In this document: one piece after another, positions 35,627-47,795 of the stretch
How positions within the stretch are numbered: position 1 is the first letter of the stretch
Layout: each line of letters starts with the position of its first letter
Source: Leuctra nigra
Taxonomy: Eukaryota; Arthropoda; Insecta; Plecoptera; Leuctridae
Direction: 5' to 3'
DNA length: 64,000 nt
NCBI GenBank assembly: GCA_934045905.1
Contig: OW203769.1
Coordinates: 13,857,705 to 13,921,704, forward strand
Translations under genes and position numbers: made by a program
Notes under the pieces: model-generated
What the model was told of the DNA's origin: nothing
The model's database searches: none
Seen by the model: only the letters and a program-made list of their open reading frames with translations

Positions 35627-36441
35627 GGGCCCTCATTCACGTACATGGGGTAAGCCATGATAGCGAGTGGTAAGGCGTGGTAGACCGGGTGGCAGTGGTA
35701 TCGGTATTCACGAAGAAGTTATCATGTCTTACCCCGGGGTAGAGTCTACCCCTACCTCGAGGCAGGGGTAAGCCGTGGTAACCAAGTTTGAAGTTGGTGG
35801 TAACTTATTGGTGGCCATTTTTAACTTGACATGTCTGTCAAAACAACTGTTTGATGTAATTCCTTCGCGTCGTCATCTGATCAGCTGTGTTGTGTGTTTA
35901 TTGTATCTAATTTGTCTTTTACTTACGTTTACTATGTTAGTTCATGTTTATTTAGTCATTCCACACAATATCGGATAGTATTATTGGTTCTAGTAAGTCA
36001 ATCCATGGACCATATAACCTCCAAAACATTTTCTTAAACACTAGATATAAGTAATAAACTTCATATTTTTATGTTGCAGAGTTAAGTTAACACTGAATTC
36101 ACCGTAGAAAACTATTGTTGCACCAGATTTTATTGAACTAACACATTGCATTCCGTATTTGTATAGTTTATCGTTTGGAATTGAACTGTCACTATTTTAA
36201 TAAAGACAAATGCACGCGCGCAGAAAATGATATTTGAATCTGATTGGTGGAATAATCCACTGCCTACTTAAAATTTACGTTCTATTTACACTATTCAAAT
36301 TTCAAGTAGGCAGTGACCTACCACCAATATACCACTGCTTCGTGAATACGAATGTGTCATTCACTACCCCGAGGTGGTAAGCAAGTGGTAGGCTACCCCG
36401 GGGTAGGCAAGGATAAGGACAATGTACGTGAATGAGGGCCC
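35627..36441. mobile_element. DNA transposon-like element, GGGCCCTCATTCACGTACAT ends
   Basis: A 20-bp inverted terminal repeat GGGCCCTCATTCACGTACAT at both ends. Subterminal GGGGTA/TACCCC and GTGGTA motifs are repeated on both sides. Similarity may extend outward (CACC). The short ORF inside (35775-35978) has hydrophobic sequence but no known domain. Superfamily not assigned. Confidence 0.72.
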
Positions 36442-36764
36442 TGGTGTTTATAGTGCTGGTTGGGAAGGAGTAGGACGTATATCATTAACAGTCACAAAAC
36501 ACACCAACACACGAACAAACCAACAAAGAACGGTCAACCTGATTGTACCTGACTGATTGCCAAGATACCCGAGAAGCTAAAGCACTATTTTTGCCGGAGA
36601 ACAGACGCATAATCCTTGATCACACGCTTATAAATTCCCTAAGGTGTCTACCGCTTACATCGGTATGTACGAGGGACAATCAATTAAAAATCAATGTACC
36701 TACCCATATTTTGTTTAAATCTCACTAAATGATAATTAACATAAAAAATCTCAAATGATTAAAA

Positions 36765-36822
<58 letters not shown>

Positions 36823-37014
36823 AACAATGAGAAAAAATGGTAACACGGAGCGTATTTTATTTCCTCGGTCCCATTCAGTGCCTACCTATACATTTAAAAA
36901 AAACTGTTGCTCGTCAAGACTCAAGTGAAAAAAACATTGTTTAAAATATGACTTTATCCAACACGTCATGTAATATACAAGCTAATGTTCAAATTCTTTT
37001 AAAAAGTACCAAAT
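36442..37014. repeat. Non-coding with (TA)n microsatellite
   Basis: An uninterrupted TA run occupies about 36768-36820. No gene in the remainder. Confidence 0.75.
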
Positions 37015-38475
37015 ATAGTTATGAATGTAATTTATGAATAAGATTTTTTTATTTCATTTTGAATGAAATGGCTTTAAATAAAAGTCCTTAACGATTACTA
37101 ATTTTACCCTAGGGACGTCTTCGAACGAGTCGTGTGCTTACTCATTGTCTTGAAGTATACAATTTTACAATAAATAGTGTGAAAATAAGTTATTTGAAAA
37201 TACAATTGTGCTAGAAGACAGCCTCCTACTGCAGCAGAATCTATTATGTTATATTCCAAAACAAGTGTCATCTACGTACATTTGTATTCGTTTAAAAGTG
37301 TCAAGACAACATAGGAAACCAAACCTCTGATACGCTCACAACACAACCCCCACCCCTAATCCACCAGCCACTGAATAGATCTGAATGTGAATTGTTTATT
37401 CTCCAAGCAATGACGATTCACGATATCAAATGACCTTTTATTGTTGTTGTTTATTGATTATGGTGTGTGTGTGGGGGGGGGGGGGGGAGGGGGTGTATGT
37501 GTTTATTACGCATAGATCATACAATCAATTAGTCTACCGGTCTTTATTCCTGATAGTGATGGCATATTGTTGATGCATCTAATTGATTTATTGTTTGTTT
37601 TGATATTTTAGACAGTATGAATTATTTCGTGCATTAGGTATTCTTTTAAAAATGCCATTGCATAATTGAACATGTTTGTAAACACCTTTCGCACAAGGCA
37701 TTCGATTGGCGTCAGAATACCATTGTTCATTGTGCGTAGTTAATCTATTATTCTTTATTCTACACAAAACGAAGTTTCCATACTCTCGAAACTGAAATAA
37801 ACTTAGATATTATAATATTCATACGTAAAGTAGTAGAAATAAAGATGTCATTATGGAACGGAATCGATGTCTGTTATTCGTTTGTATTATTGTCCCAATA
37901 CTTGAATATCCATAAATACTATCCAAACTAGTTTTCTCAAATGGTTGAAACTACGTCATATTCTGTCGTCATATTGAGGTACCTATTTTTGAGGTTTGAA
38001 TCTTTCAATGTGACAAAATTATGAAGTGCATAATGAATTCTTCTATGAACAGCACAATTAGTCGACAAATATCTATCGAGACGCAGTCTGCTGCCGATTT
38101 CTATAACAAGCAAATGGGCGAAGATTTCAACATGCAGTAAGTTAGTAGATGAACGGGAAGAGCGGAACGCTTAATATTGATAAATTTTCCACTTCCGGTT
38201 TGAAATTTTTGTTTTTTCTTGAAGTGGAGTGTCTAGCAATACATTGTCTTTAATGTTGCCAAATTTCAAAACTGTCGATGGACCCGTTTGACTTTTGAAA
38301 AAAATTAAAATTTAAAATTGGATAAATTCACTTCCGGTCAAAATATTTCAGATTTTCTTTCAGAAGTACGCGTGAGAAGGGGGACTCTATGTGTCTACCA
38401 AATTTCAACTCTCTAGACCAAACCGTGCAATCTGTAGAAAAGGGCAAGCAAAACGACGTGCCTAGCTAGCTAGCT

Positions 38476-38508
<33 letters not shown>

Positions 38509-38768
38509 CCATGAAAGTCAATCCTTGCATGTTTGAGGCCCAAAATTCACCCCGAAGGGATGAACGCAGCACTTTGATATTTGGTTAGGTGTTGTCAGGT
38601 GGCTAAATATACCCGATAACCATGATTTTCAACTTTCATTTCTCACTGCATGTATGCCTGTCGACACCTCGTTTCGACCACTTAAGCCGTTGCGGTATAA
38701 GTCTCTGGTAGTAGCTCGCACGTTGTATTAGAGCGGTGCTTGGCAGCGTCGAGCTAACGCCCGACTAG
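37015..38768 (+). repeat. Tandem duplication, unit 1
   Basis: ATAGTTATGAATGTAATTTA at the start, through CAACCCCCACCCC..., a poly-G run (about 37472-37486) and CACTTCCGGTTTGAAA, to the end CGCCCGACTAGA. It is the same sequence as unit 2 apart from small indels and one large insertion. Confidence 0.78.
38463..38509. repeat. Tetranucleotide microsatellite (CTAG)n(CCAG)n
   Basis: About three CTAG and eight CCAG units. The matching site in unit 2 (about 40783-40809) has only three CCAG units, so the tract changed length after the duplication. Confidence 0.85.
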
Positions 38769-39844
38769 ATATAGTTATGAATGTAATTTATGAATAAGAT
38801 TTTTCTAAAATTATTTTGAATGAAATAGCTTTAAAGAAAAGTCCTTTACGAATACTAATTTTACCCTGGGGAAGTCTTCTTCGAACGGGTTGTGTGCTTA
38901 CTCATTATCTTGAAGTATACAATTTTACAATAAATAGTGTGAAAATAAGTTATTTGAAAATACAACTGTGCTAGAAGACAGCCTCCTACTGCAGCAGAAT
39001 CTATTATGTTACATTCTAAAACAAGTGTCATCTACGTACATTTGTATTTCTTTTGTGTCAAGACAACATAGGAAACCAAACCTCTGATAATCACAACACA
39101 ACCCCCACCCCTTATCCACCAGCCACTGAATGTTTATCTCTAGATCTGAATTTGCTTTGTGTATTTTCCAAGCAATGGATTCACGATATTAATTGACCTT
39201 TTATTATTTGTTTATTGATTATGGTGTGTGTGTGATGGGGGGGGGGGGGGGTGTTTATGTGTTTATTACGCATAGATCATACAATCAATTAGTCTACCGG
39301 TCCTTATTCCTGATGATGATGGCATATTGTTGATACATCTAATTGATTTATTGTTTGCGTTTCGATATTTTAGACAGAATGAATTATTTCGTGCATTTAG
39401 GTAGGTATTCTTTTAAAAATGCCATTACATATTGTTGACCATGTTTGTAAGCTCACAGACGGAAGATTCCGCGTGAGGCAATCGATTGGCGTCAGAATAC
39501 AATACTATTGTTCATTGTGCGTAGTTAACCTATTATTCTTTATTCTACACAAAACGAAGTTTCCATACTCTCGAAACCGAAATAAATTTAGACATTATAA
39601 TATTCATAGGTACGTGAAGTAGTAGAACTAAAGATTTCATTATGAAACGGAATCGATGTCTGTTATTCGTTTGTTGTCTCAATACTTGGATATCCATAAT
39701 AACTATCCAAACGAGTTTTCTCAAATGGTTGATACTACGTCATATTCTGTCGTCATATTGAGGTATATTTGAGGTTTGAATCTTTCAATGTGACAAAATT
39801 ATGAAGTTCACCTAGAATTCTACGAGCGGCTAGAGACAGAAGGT

Positions 39845-40085
39845 GCTCCAGGCGGCGTAGGGCGCGCGCATAAGTTTTACTGGGCAGCCTAAGGAATAAA
39901 ACTCTCTATGGGTATATACAAAGTCGAACTGGCGAAAATTTAAACTGTGCAACTTAAAAAAATAACTCTATGGTTAGGCAGAATTAAAACTTGTAAAAAT
40001 TGCAAATAAAAAAGTACGACCCCGGCCGGATCGAACCTGCGACCCCTAACACCGTAAGCCAATGCACTGTCTATTGCGCCAACAG
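39845..40085 (-). mobile_element. tRNA-derived SINE-like repeat
   Basis: On the minus strand a tRNA-like head (about 40085-40018) has A-box-like TGGCGCAATAGACAGTGC and B-box GGTTCGATCC. The body downstream (TTTATTCCTTAGGCTGCCCA) matches about 14290-14390. T-arm pairing is imperfect. Confidence 0.6.
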
Positions 40086-40357
40086 GACGGCGATACTGTA
40101 TGCCGTTCGTAACCACTAAACTAGCAAATGGGCGAAGATTTCAACAAGACGCAATGTCGCTCGTCATACCTGCAGCATTACCTACGAACCTGATACTATC
40201 TGTGATCGCGATGGCAATCGGCGTGCCGCGATGGCGATGTTTCGGGTTATTGATGATCTACACAGCATCCCTCGACCTCTCATTTGAATATATATACTGG
40301 AAGATATCATCGCTTACACAAATTAAAAAAGGATGATGTGAAAAAAAAGTTTTTCTA

Positions 40358-40427
40358 GGATCGGGAATCGAACCCGTTATGCAGGAACACAAACCAGCTG
40401 CCTCCGATAATTCAGCTATTCAGGCCG
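40358..40427 (-). repeat. tRNA-like sequence, probably a SINE head or tRNA pseudogene
   Basis: The minus strand has a perfect T-arm CGGGTTCGATTCCCG, a D-arm-like AGCTGAATTATCGGAGGCAG and a plausible anticodon arm. Adjacent TTTTTTTTCAC and lack of clean acceptor pairing suggest a derived repeat. Confidence 0.45.
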
Positions 40428-41410
40428 ACAGGATATGTGGAGTTGACAGCGAAGCTGCTGTGTTGGTAGATGAAGGGGAAGAGCGGAACGCTTAATATTG
40501 ATAATTTTTCCACTTCCGGTTTGAAAATTTTGTTTTTTCTTGAAGTGGAGTGTCTAGCAATACATTGTCTTTAATGTTGCCAAATTTCAAAACTGTCGAT
40601 GGACCCGTTTGACTTTTGAAAAAAATTAAAATTTAAAATTGGATAAATTCACTTCCGGTCAAAATATTTCAGATTTTCTTTCAGAAGTACGCGTGAGAAG
40701 GGGGACTCTATGTGTCTACCAAATTTCAACTCTCTAGACCAAACCGTGCAATCTGTAGAAAAGGGCAAGCAAAACGACGTGCCTAGCTAGCTAGCTAGCC
40801 AGCCAGCCAACATGAAAGTCAATCCTTGCATGTTTGAGGCCCAAAATTCACCCCAAAGGGATGAACGCAGCACTTTGATATTTGGTTAGGTGTTGTCAGG
40901 TGGCTAAATATACCCGATAACCATGATTTTCAACTTTCATTTCTCACTGCATGTATGCCTGTCGACACCTCGTTTCGACCACTTAAGCCGTTGCGGTATA
41001 AGTCTCTGGTAGTAGCTCGCACGTTGTATGAGAGCGGTGCTTGGCAGCGTCGAGCTAGCGCCCGACTAGATGTCTTCTGATTGGTCGACAATAAAAATGT
41101 TCACATTAAGTTCAAATTTTGCATGGTGATCAAGACCAACTTAATATTAAATTTTACATATTGTAAGCCCAATCAGTCAAGTATTAATTGTAATTTTACC
41201 AGTTTAGTATGGGATGTCACAAGAGATTTCTGGAGAAGGTATGTAGGTAAGACAATTCACGGCACAATGGATCTGTTATTCATCCAGAGTATTATGGAGA
41301 TTGAAAAATTGCAGAGAAAATCGTCTTGTGCCGTGTCGTGCATCGTTACTATGGGGATGTTGCATGTTCTGTGCTCGCTCATCAACGCGTTACACTGAGC
41401 GTTTTCCTAG

Positions 41411-42780
41411 TTAGGTCAAACACCACTCTATCATGAATTCCTACAGGTGACACGTTAGTGATTTGATCTTCAATTTCTTCTCTTGTAAAGGGTGACCATT
41501 TTAGTTCCTCCTTTTGGAACACACTTGCATATTGATTACTAAAGGCTTCAGCTTTTTCACCATAACTTTGGCAAATGTTACCCTTTCCATCAAGCAAGAG
41601 AGGGGTTTTGTTTCCTCCCTTCTTTTGATTTCTCACATGCTTATACATATTATTCCAACTTTGTTGTAGATTTTTCTCGTCAAACATTTTGTGCATGTAT
41701 CTGTTTCTTGCATTCCGTTTTGCCACTTCTAGATCTTTACGTAATTTCTTAAAACTTTCCAGTCCATTGTTAGTTCGCTTCATCCTCCCATACATCTGTC
41801 TAGCTTTTTTCTTCAGCTTGAGTATCTTCTTGTTGTAGTAGGGGGGATCAGCATTTTCGGAAAGGTACTTTACAGGAATATATTCATCTTGGATGTCCTT
41901 GCATATCTGGCAAAAGCTGTCCCAGACATGATTCAAATCTTCAAATTTTCCCTTTCCACTTGTTGAATCCACTGGGTATATTTTTCTTGCAATTCTCTCT
42001 TAATCCCGTCCAAGTTCGCTTTGGCATAGCAGAACACTTTGGTTTTTAGCTTCATTTCAGCTTTTTCACATTTAGTCCATTCAATTTCTATGAGTGGAAT
42101 ATCATGGTCACTTATTCCACCAATGATTTCACTGCGCTGCCAAATGTCTTCTGGTTTCACTAAGACCACGTCTAGGATGTTACTAAGACTACTGTTCCTG
42201 GTTTGTCTTGTGCCGGATTGAACCGTTTGTGCAAATCCCAAATTGGCTAGTTTTCTAACGGCAAGCTGACTAACATTTCCTATTTCCTCATCACCTGCTT
42301 CCCAGGATACTCCAGGCAAGTTGAAGTCTCCTACGATGACTGTGTTGATGGCTTCATGTTGTTTCATCATTTCTTCTACTAGTTTTTCTATAATTTCGAG
42401 CCCTGAACCCGGCGGTCTGTAAACTGCTACCACATTCAAAACATTGGTACCTTCTTCTAATCTAACGCACAATAATTCCCAAAGATTATCGCTGAAAACA
42501 ATCCGACTTTGAATTCTTGAATGTACCGCGATTAAGATTCCTCCACCTTGACGGTTTCTATCTCTTCTGTGTACCACGTATGTAGCAGGGATAACTTCTG
42601 TCGAAAGAATGTCATCAACCAACCAAGTTTCTGTGGCTATAAGTACATCAAGTTGGTATATTTCTAAAAGAGTGCTTATCTTATCTACCTTATTCATAAT
42701 GCTACGGCAGTTGACATTAGCTAACCGGAGACCCAGTTTGCATGTCAGCTCACTCTCCTCCAGAACAATCTTGTCCGAAA
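41411..42780 (-). pseudogene. LINE ORF2, endonuclease half, frameshifted and cut
   Basis: An EEP-type endonuclease: GLRLANVNCRSIMNKVDKI, then LIATETWL (metal-binding Glu), IVGDFNLPG and ISDHDIPLIE (catalytic Asp/His). No upstream ATG is found between a stop near 42795 and the Met at 42697. Near 41950-41972 the frame shifts by one (42697-41933 frame to 41972-41411 frame). The linker to the RT ends VFDL at the Helitron junction. It would nick target DNA for retrotransposition. Confidence 0.87.
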
Positions 42781-42951
42781 AACCGTACTCTTATATTCAG
42801 ATCTCTTCTTCTGGTTTTCAGTTGGAAACTGGTCTTGTTTCTCAGAAAGATGTTCGTTCGGAAGATATTGATGCTTTTGCAGCTTCTGATGCTGATGTCG
42901 TCGTTGTTGTCCTTGTTGTTGTTGTTGCCCTTGTTGTTGTCGTCCTTGTTG

Positions 42952-44076
42952 TTATTGCCCTTGTTGTTCTTGTTGTTTCCAATGTTTTATACTATGATAT
43001 CGATTATTATATCGATTACTGATATCGATTATATGGTCTTGTTGATGTTGCTGTTGTTGTTCCTGCTGGTGCTCCCGACATCGCTGTTGCTTATGATGTA
43101 ATTTTTGGGTTTGCTGCTGCTGTGCATTTTGATTATTATTTTGTTCATCTTGTTGTTTCTTATCGTTCAACAATACTTGGGTTTGTTTCTGTGATTGACC
43201 ACATACATGCATTGCTACTGGATACTGTTGGTGTTCAACATAATATTGTACTTGGCATTGTTCATCTTGATGAGATATCTGTTCTCTCACTGTACAATTC
43301 ATGTCTACAGTCATCTGTTCAATGTCCAACCGATTTTTCTCTTGACTTTCTGTCACTTGTTCCATTAGCTTTTCGAGTCTAGTGGTAATCTCTTTCCATT
43401 GAACAACAAATTCCATTCTCTCCCCCGTTATCTTCTTGATTTCGTGTTCTAGTTCCTTACTACACAGCAACTTGTCGGAACACCTTTCTTTCTCCAATCT
43501 AATTAATTCGTCTATATTCCACACACTCCTTCTTTCCGGCTCTTCTTCCCATACCCGTCTCCTTTCGTTCTCTGCTTCCGCTTTCATTTTCCAATCCAAG
43601 AACATGCTCTTCATGTCTCTCAGCTCTTCTCTAAATCCCATTTCGTATACCATTCTTTCAGCAAACAATTCTATAGATTGTTCTTCTGATTGTTCCGTCT
43701 TCAACTTCATATCAGTCATATCTTTCTTTAAGTCTCGTAATTCTTCTATGAGATGTTCCAACATGAAGTTGTCATTATCCTTCATCTTTCCATCATCCAC
43801 TCGCGCAACTCTAACTTCCATTCCTTCTTGCTCTTCTATTCTGTCAGATTCACAGAGAAGAACCGCGTCCTTGCATTTGCATTCCTGACATTTCCAATTC
43901 TTTACCCCGGTTCTAAACTCTTCTTTCTCTCTCTCCTCTACTACACTTGCACATCTGAAGTGTAGTTTTACTGAACAGACCTCACACATTACTCCATTAA
44001 CACATCTCCTTAGACACTCATTGCATAATATCTTTTCTGAATCTGATGTTTGTGATGGTATTTTTCCTTGCGACAT
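42952..44076 (-). CDS. LINE ORF1: PHD-like finger, coiled coil, poly-Gln tail
   Basis: 374 codons. Residues about 18-70 hold a Cys/His pattern of PHD type (CNECLRRCVNGVMCEVC ... LHFRC ... WKCQECKC). The middle is Glu/Lys-rich coiled coil. The C-terminus is Gln/His-rich, encoded by a CAA/CAG repeat visible as TTG/TGT runs at about 42900-43170. ORF1 proteins of this LINE group bind element RNA and multimerise. This frame is intact, unlike ORF2. Confidence 0.75.
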   Translation of the reverse strand: MSQGKIPSQTSDSEKILCNECLRRCVNGVMCEVCSVKLHFRCASVVEEREKEEFRTGVKNWKCQECKCKDAVLLCESDRIEEQEGMEVRVARVDDGKMKDNDNFMLEHLIEELRDLKKDMTDMKLKTEQSEEQSIELFAERMVYEMGFREELRDMKSMFLDWKMKAEAENERRRVWEEEPERRSVWNIDELIRLEKERCSDKLLCSKELEHEIKKITGERMEFVVQWKEITTRLEKLMEQVTESQEKNRLDIEQMTVDMNCTVREQISHQDEQCQVQYYVEHQQYPVAMHVCGQSQKQTQVLLNDKKQQDEQNNNQNAQQQQTQKLHHKQQRCREHQQEQQQQHQQDHIIDISNRYNNRYHSIKHWKQQEQQGQ

Positions 44077-44330
44077 TCTAAAGACCGTGACTTTGCTTGA
44101 ACAAAAAAGTCTTCAAGTAAGCTTGAAAAATTAAACTTTTTTTTCCTCTGATATATTTTCTATAAAAATTCTATCTCACCAACATAAAATTTTGATCATA
44201 TCTTCGCTATTATAGCACGTAAATACAAATTTTATATCTATAAATACTTGCCAGTCCTTTGTTAGTCCGACAGTTATGATCTTTCTGGGTAAATCCACAA
44301 AAAGGCTCAATTTTTCGAATGTATTACTCA

Positions 44331-44498
44331 GGACCCTTACCTAATATCGCCAATTTTTCAGTAGCACCGTGTTACTGTAGCACGATCGGCTAGTTGCCAT
44401 GGCGACAATGTTAGCTCTTATGGCTAAAACTTTTAAAACAAAAGTTGTGCTACTGTAACACGGTGCTACTGAAATTTGGCGATATTAGGTAAGGGTCC
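44331..44498. repeat. Foldback MITE, 168 bp
   Basis: Inverted ends GGACCCTTACCTAATATCGC and about 55-bp arms including AGTAGCACCGTGTTAC(T/A)GTA. It lies just 5' of the LINE. Confidence 0.85.
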
Positions 44499-45066
44499 AG
44501 AGCGTCCCCGAGCTGCTTCAGTATACTGGAAGTCACGGCCTGACTTCTAAAGTCTGACCAGACTCTAATCTCTAAAGCCTGAGTTTTAAAGTCTGACCCG
44601 CCACCGGACACTAATCCACGACTGGTGCTTTATCCTATGTTTGTTTTACTGCTATTGTATTATGATTGACATGAGACGACTTTTCGATAGAATAAATTAA
44701 CTTTTTGTGTACTAATTGTAAATAAATGCAAATAAAATGTTGATAAATATTAAATTCAATAACATTCTACTCTCTTCTAGAAACTGTGATGACCTTCATT
44801 TGAACTCTCATTACAAAAAGAGATAAGTTTGTGGAACCGACTGATTGAAGTCGATTAGAACACGCCACTTACTTATACATAAGTATGTATGTACTAGTAC
44901 TACACTTCATCTACCGCATTGTGTAAATAAATTCTAAATGTTGTTATCAGGTGCAAACAAAGAGCGAGCAATATAATCTAAAAATTAAATCAATGTTCTC
45001 TGATCGTTACTGATTTAGGACAATTAAACAATTGGATGTTTTCGTAATAATTTGATAACTTTTCTG
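44499..45066. other. Non-coding DNA with right member of the 14-kb inverted repeat
   Basis: 44592-44640 is the inverse of 30246-30292. Before it, CTAAAGTCTGACCAGACT and AAAGTCTGACCCGCC repeat a short motif. No gene. Confidence 0.5.
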
Positions 45067-45159
45067 AAGTGGGTATTACACTATGCAATTCAAGTTGAGC
45101 AATTCAAATCTGCCGATTAGAATGGGTACAATTTGAATTGCATAGTGTAATACCCACTT
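45067..45159. repeat. Foldback MITE, 93 bp
   Basis: AAGTGGGTATTACACTATGC is repeated inverted at the right end; arms are about 31 bp. Confidence 0.85.
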
Positions 45160-47040
45160 AAGGAACATGTCTTGATAAAACATTGTGACCACCCGAAGCC
45201 TAGGTGTGTAGTCACCTCTATATGTACTGATAAAATTTACAGACGTAGTATAAGTTGCCTAAAATATTGATATTTGTATACAGAGAGGTGATTTGCAAGA
45301 TTGGTTTTGTTACTAGTTTTAATCAGAACATAACGAGGCAGCTGACAATCTCTCTGCTGTTTATTGGAGACCTCCCTAAATCTGTTGACAGTCTTACAAA
45401 GGTGCGGATCTGAGTATTTGTTTGTGCAAACCTGAGATGTAAACAGAAATGTAACACCATAACCCAGGTCACAGGATTCCTGCAAGGGGGGGGGACAAGG
45501 TAAACAATTTCCCACGGGGTAAGGGGGGTGTGAGGGCCGCGCCCCCAGCCTGTCCCGCAGGAATTTTTTGGGTTTTTGGACACTTTGAAATCCATTTTGA
45601 GGCGCAATGAGGTGTATTTCGTTGAAAAATTCAATATTAAAAAAATACCTTTGAGAGCATGCGCCTACATTGTTCCGCAAGGCATTTTTTGGGGTTTTAG
45701 ACAGTTGGAAATTATTGTTTTTTAGTTTTTTTTGTTTACAAAACAAAACTATACGTAAAACACCACAAAAATTATGTTTTCATGACATCCAAGAGGGGAT
45801 CTGCCCTTGCCCCCCCCCCCCCCCCCCTAAGACAACAGGATATAGCAGGCATAACGTCAATATGTCGACACTAACGACACACGCCTTAAATCCTGCGTCG
45901 AGTCGAGTTATAACTCCTCAGCAAATTATACTGGATGGCGAAGAACGGGAGACAAAATGTTGCGATGGCACCAATGACATATAGCTACAAGTCTAGAGCT
46001 ATATACTATACTATATACTATATACTGTGTAGCTTTTAACATCATTGGATGGCACAACTGCCAGTTCTATGACCCAGAAAAATTTGTCTTGATTTCTGTC
46101 TGATCAGCAACATTAACTCTGTTTTGCCAATCTCACCGTGTCAGATCATGTGCACCGAGGTGACACATATCGACTATATTATATTGTTTTGACATAACAA
46201 TACATTAATTAATTAATCAAAACATTGCAACTTATCAAACAACTTGATATATCGAGGTTCGAGTGCTCACTCTGCGATTATCTGTGTTTTAATCAGAGAT
46301 AACAGATCTGTGACGTCATTTAACTCTCTCAGTCTCAGATGTGCCAACCACTGACACACTGTTTAACATTAAACAGGCGTCGATCACGCAGTATTCTGAC
46401 GCGTCGACGTCGTTAATATCCCCGCACGCGATTGTGGCGCAGCGTGGTGGTTACTTCTCCAACTGTTCTGACACACGGCCTGCTTGGTGGTGGCGAGATC
46501 GCAATCAGGAAGGCGGTGGATAGCAGGGATACACGATACAACGACTTAAGAGGAAGGATCAAACGCCGTTATTATAGATAGTGGCATTTTCGTTGAAGAT
46601 GGAATTCCTAACTAAAACAGCTGTTAAATGTCGAAAAACATCTAAAATTTATAAAAAAAAATCATCACAAGGTATCAAGAAAGGGACAAGTCAAGAGCAA
46701 GGCGAGCAACTGATTTTAAAAATAAAAAATGCTTTTCGTGTCGTCTCTTAGTGTAATTTTACGTAGAAATAATTTTGATGCGTCAATCTACCATTGCTTT
46801 TTGCAGAATGAGCTACTTATGAGCTGACTTCTTAATTTGGTTTTTAAATATCAATTTAAATGAACTTGGCCCTTTTTGATATCTCAGTAGTTTTCTGTGC
46901 TGGTTTGAGGATTTTAATACTTTGATGATGTATGTTTGAAAAGATACTTGTGTGTTCATAATGTACCTATAGGCTTCGGAGCATTGTTTATAAAAATCTA
47001 AATATGTCCTGTCAATGTGTCTTCCAGATGGCTGTCCTCA
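45160..47040. other. Non-coding DNA
   Basis: About 45245-45315 repeats 10860-10935. Two diverged copies of a segment with GGAATTTTTTGGGTTTTTGGA lie near 45560 and 45685. A poly-C run lies at about 45811-45827. No gene is recognised. Confidence 0.45.
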
Positions 47041-47043
47041 TAA

Positions 47044-47795
47044 GGGGGGTGCGAATAGACCATTTTAAATATTATCTCGGTGGCTCTGCTTTCTAAGAAA
47101 AATCATATGCAGTTTTATTTCCAGACACCTTAGTCCCTGTTTTATCTATTGTTGAAACAGGGACTTATGTGTCTGGAAATCAAACTGCATATGATATTTC
47201 TTAGAAAGCAGAGCCACCGTGATAATATTTAAAATGGTCTATTGTTCAATTTTCAGAGAAGGGATAGGAAAAATTAAAATTCCAAGTATGATGGGAAATA
47301 TAGCAAAGGCGAAAAATACGATTGCCCACGAACACAATGGGGGGTCTGGGGGGAGGGCCCCCTAGTGCCATGCGGGTCCGGGGCGCATAGCCCCGGGAAA
47401 TTTTGAATTTCAAGATTAGATTTGGTGCATTTCTAAGCGATTTGTACACTATCTTTTTTATAAAAAAAATTATAAAAGAGGATTTTCTTTTAATTTAATA
47501 GGGAAATCAGAAGTGGTGGGCAAGAAAAATAAATCTTGGAATTAATAAATCTTATCAAATACAGCTTATTTGCTACTAAGGCAATTTGAGAGTTGTTTTT
47601 TGTGACAATTTATTTTTATAATTTTAGATTTATTTCAGAAAAAAGTAGGTATTTATTGTTTTGTTGATTAAAAGTCAAGCATTTTACAGAGGGGGGAAAA
47701 TTCTATCCCCCCCTGGGATGCTTTATTGGGAAACAGAGCCGGGGATGAAAAAACCAGTGGAAGGGGGGGATCCCCCCCCCATCAATTCGCACCCT
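47044..47795. repeat. Nested inverted repeats
   Basis: An inner foldback at about 47054-47243 has 90-bp arms (AATAGACCATTTTAAATATT; GGTGGCTCTGCTTTCTAAGA). The outer motif GGGTGCGAAT at 47047 recurs inverted at about 47786 (ATTCGCACCC), suggesting an element boundary. Confidence 0.65.

Larger units (their letters stand above)
38769..41066 (+). repeat. Tandem duplication, unit 2
   Basis: It repeats unit 1 in two blocks (about 38769-39830 and 40470-41066). About 640 bp of extra DNA lie between them (tRNA-derived repeats). It ends GCGCCCGACTAGA exactly where Helitron sequence resumes (TGTCTTCTGATTGG). Confidence 0.78.
33027..41410 (+). mobile_element. Helitron copy with large internal insertions
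   Basis: The 5' end TTGAGCGAGCGTAGCGAGCG follows LINE base A (33026). The 3' end is TGAGCGTTTTCCTAG before T (41411). The hairpin CGCTCA/TGAGCG precedes CTAG by 9 nt, as in Helitrons. Only about 33027-33672 and 41067-41410 are Helitron; about 7.4 kb between them are later insertions and a duplication. No Rep/helicase gene is seen. Confidence 0.87.
31377..44330 (-). mobile_element. CR1/Jockey-like LINE, split by a Helitron
   Basis: Reading the minus strand: ORF1 (44076-42952), ORF2 endonuclease part (42780-41411), an 8384-bp Helitron, then the reverse transcriptase part to the stop at 31507 and a short AT-rich 3' region. ORF1 with a PHD-like finger plus an EEP endonuclease and RT suggests the CR1/Jockey group. 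ORF2 also has a frameshift near 41950, so the copy is dead. Confidence 0.8.
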
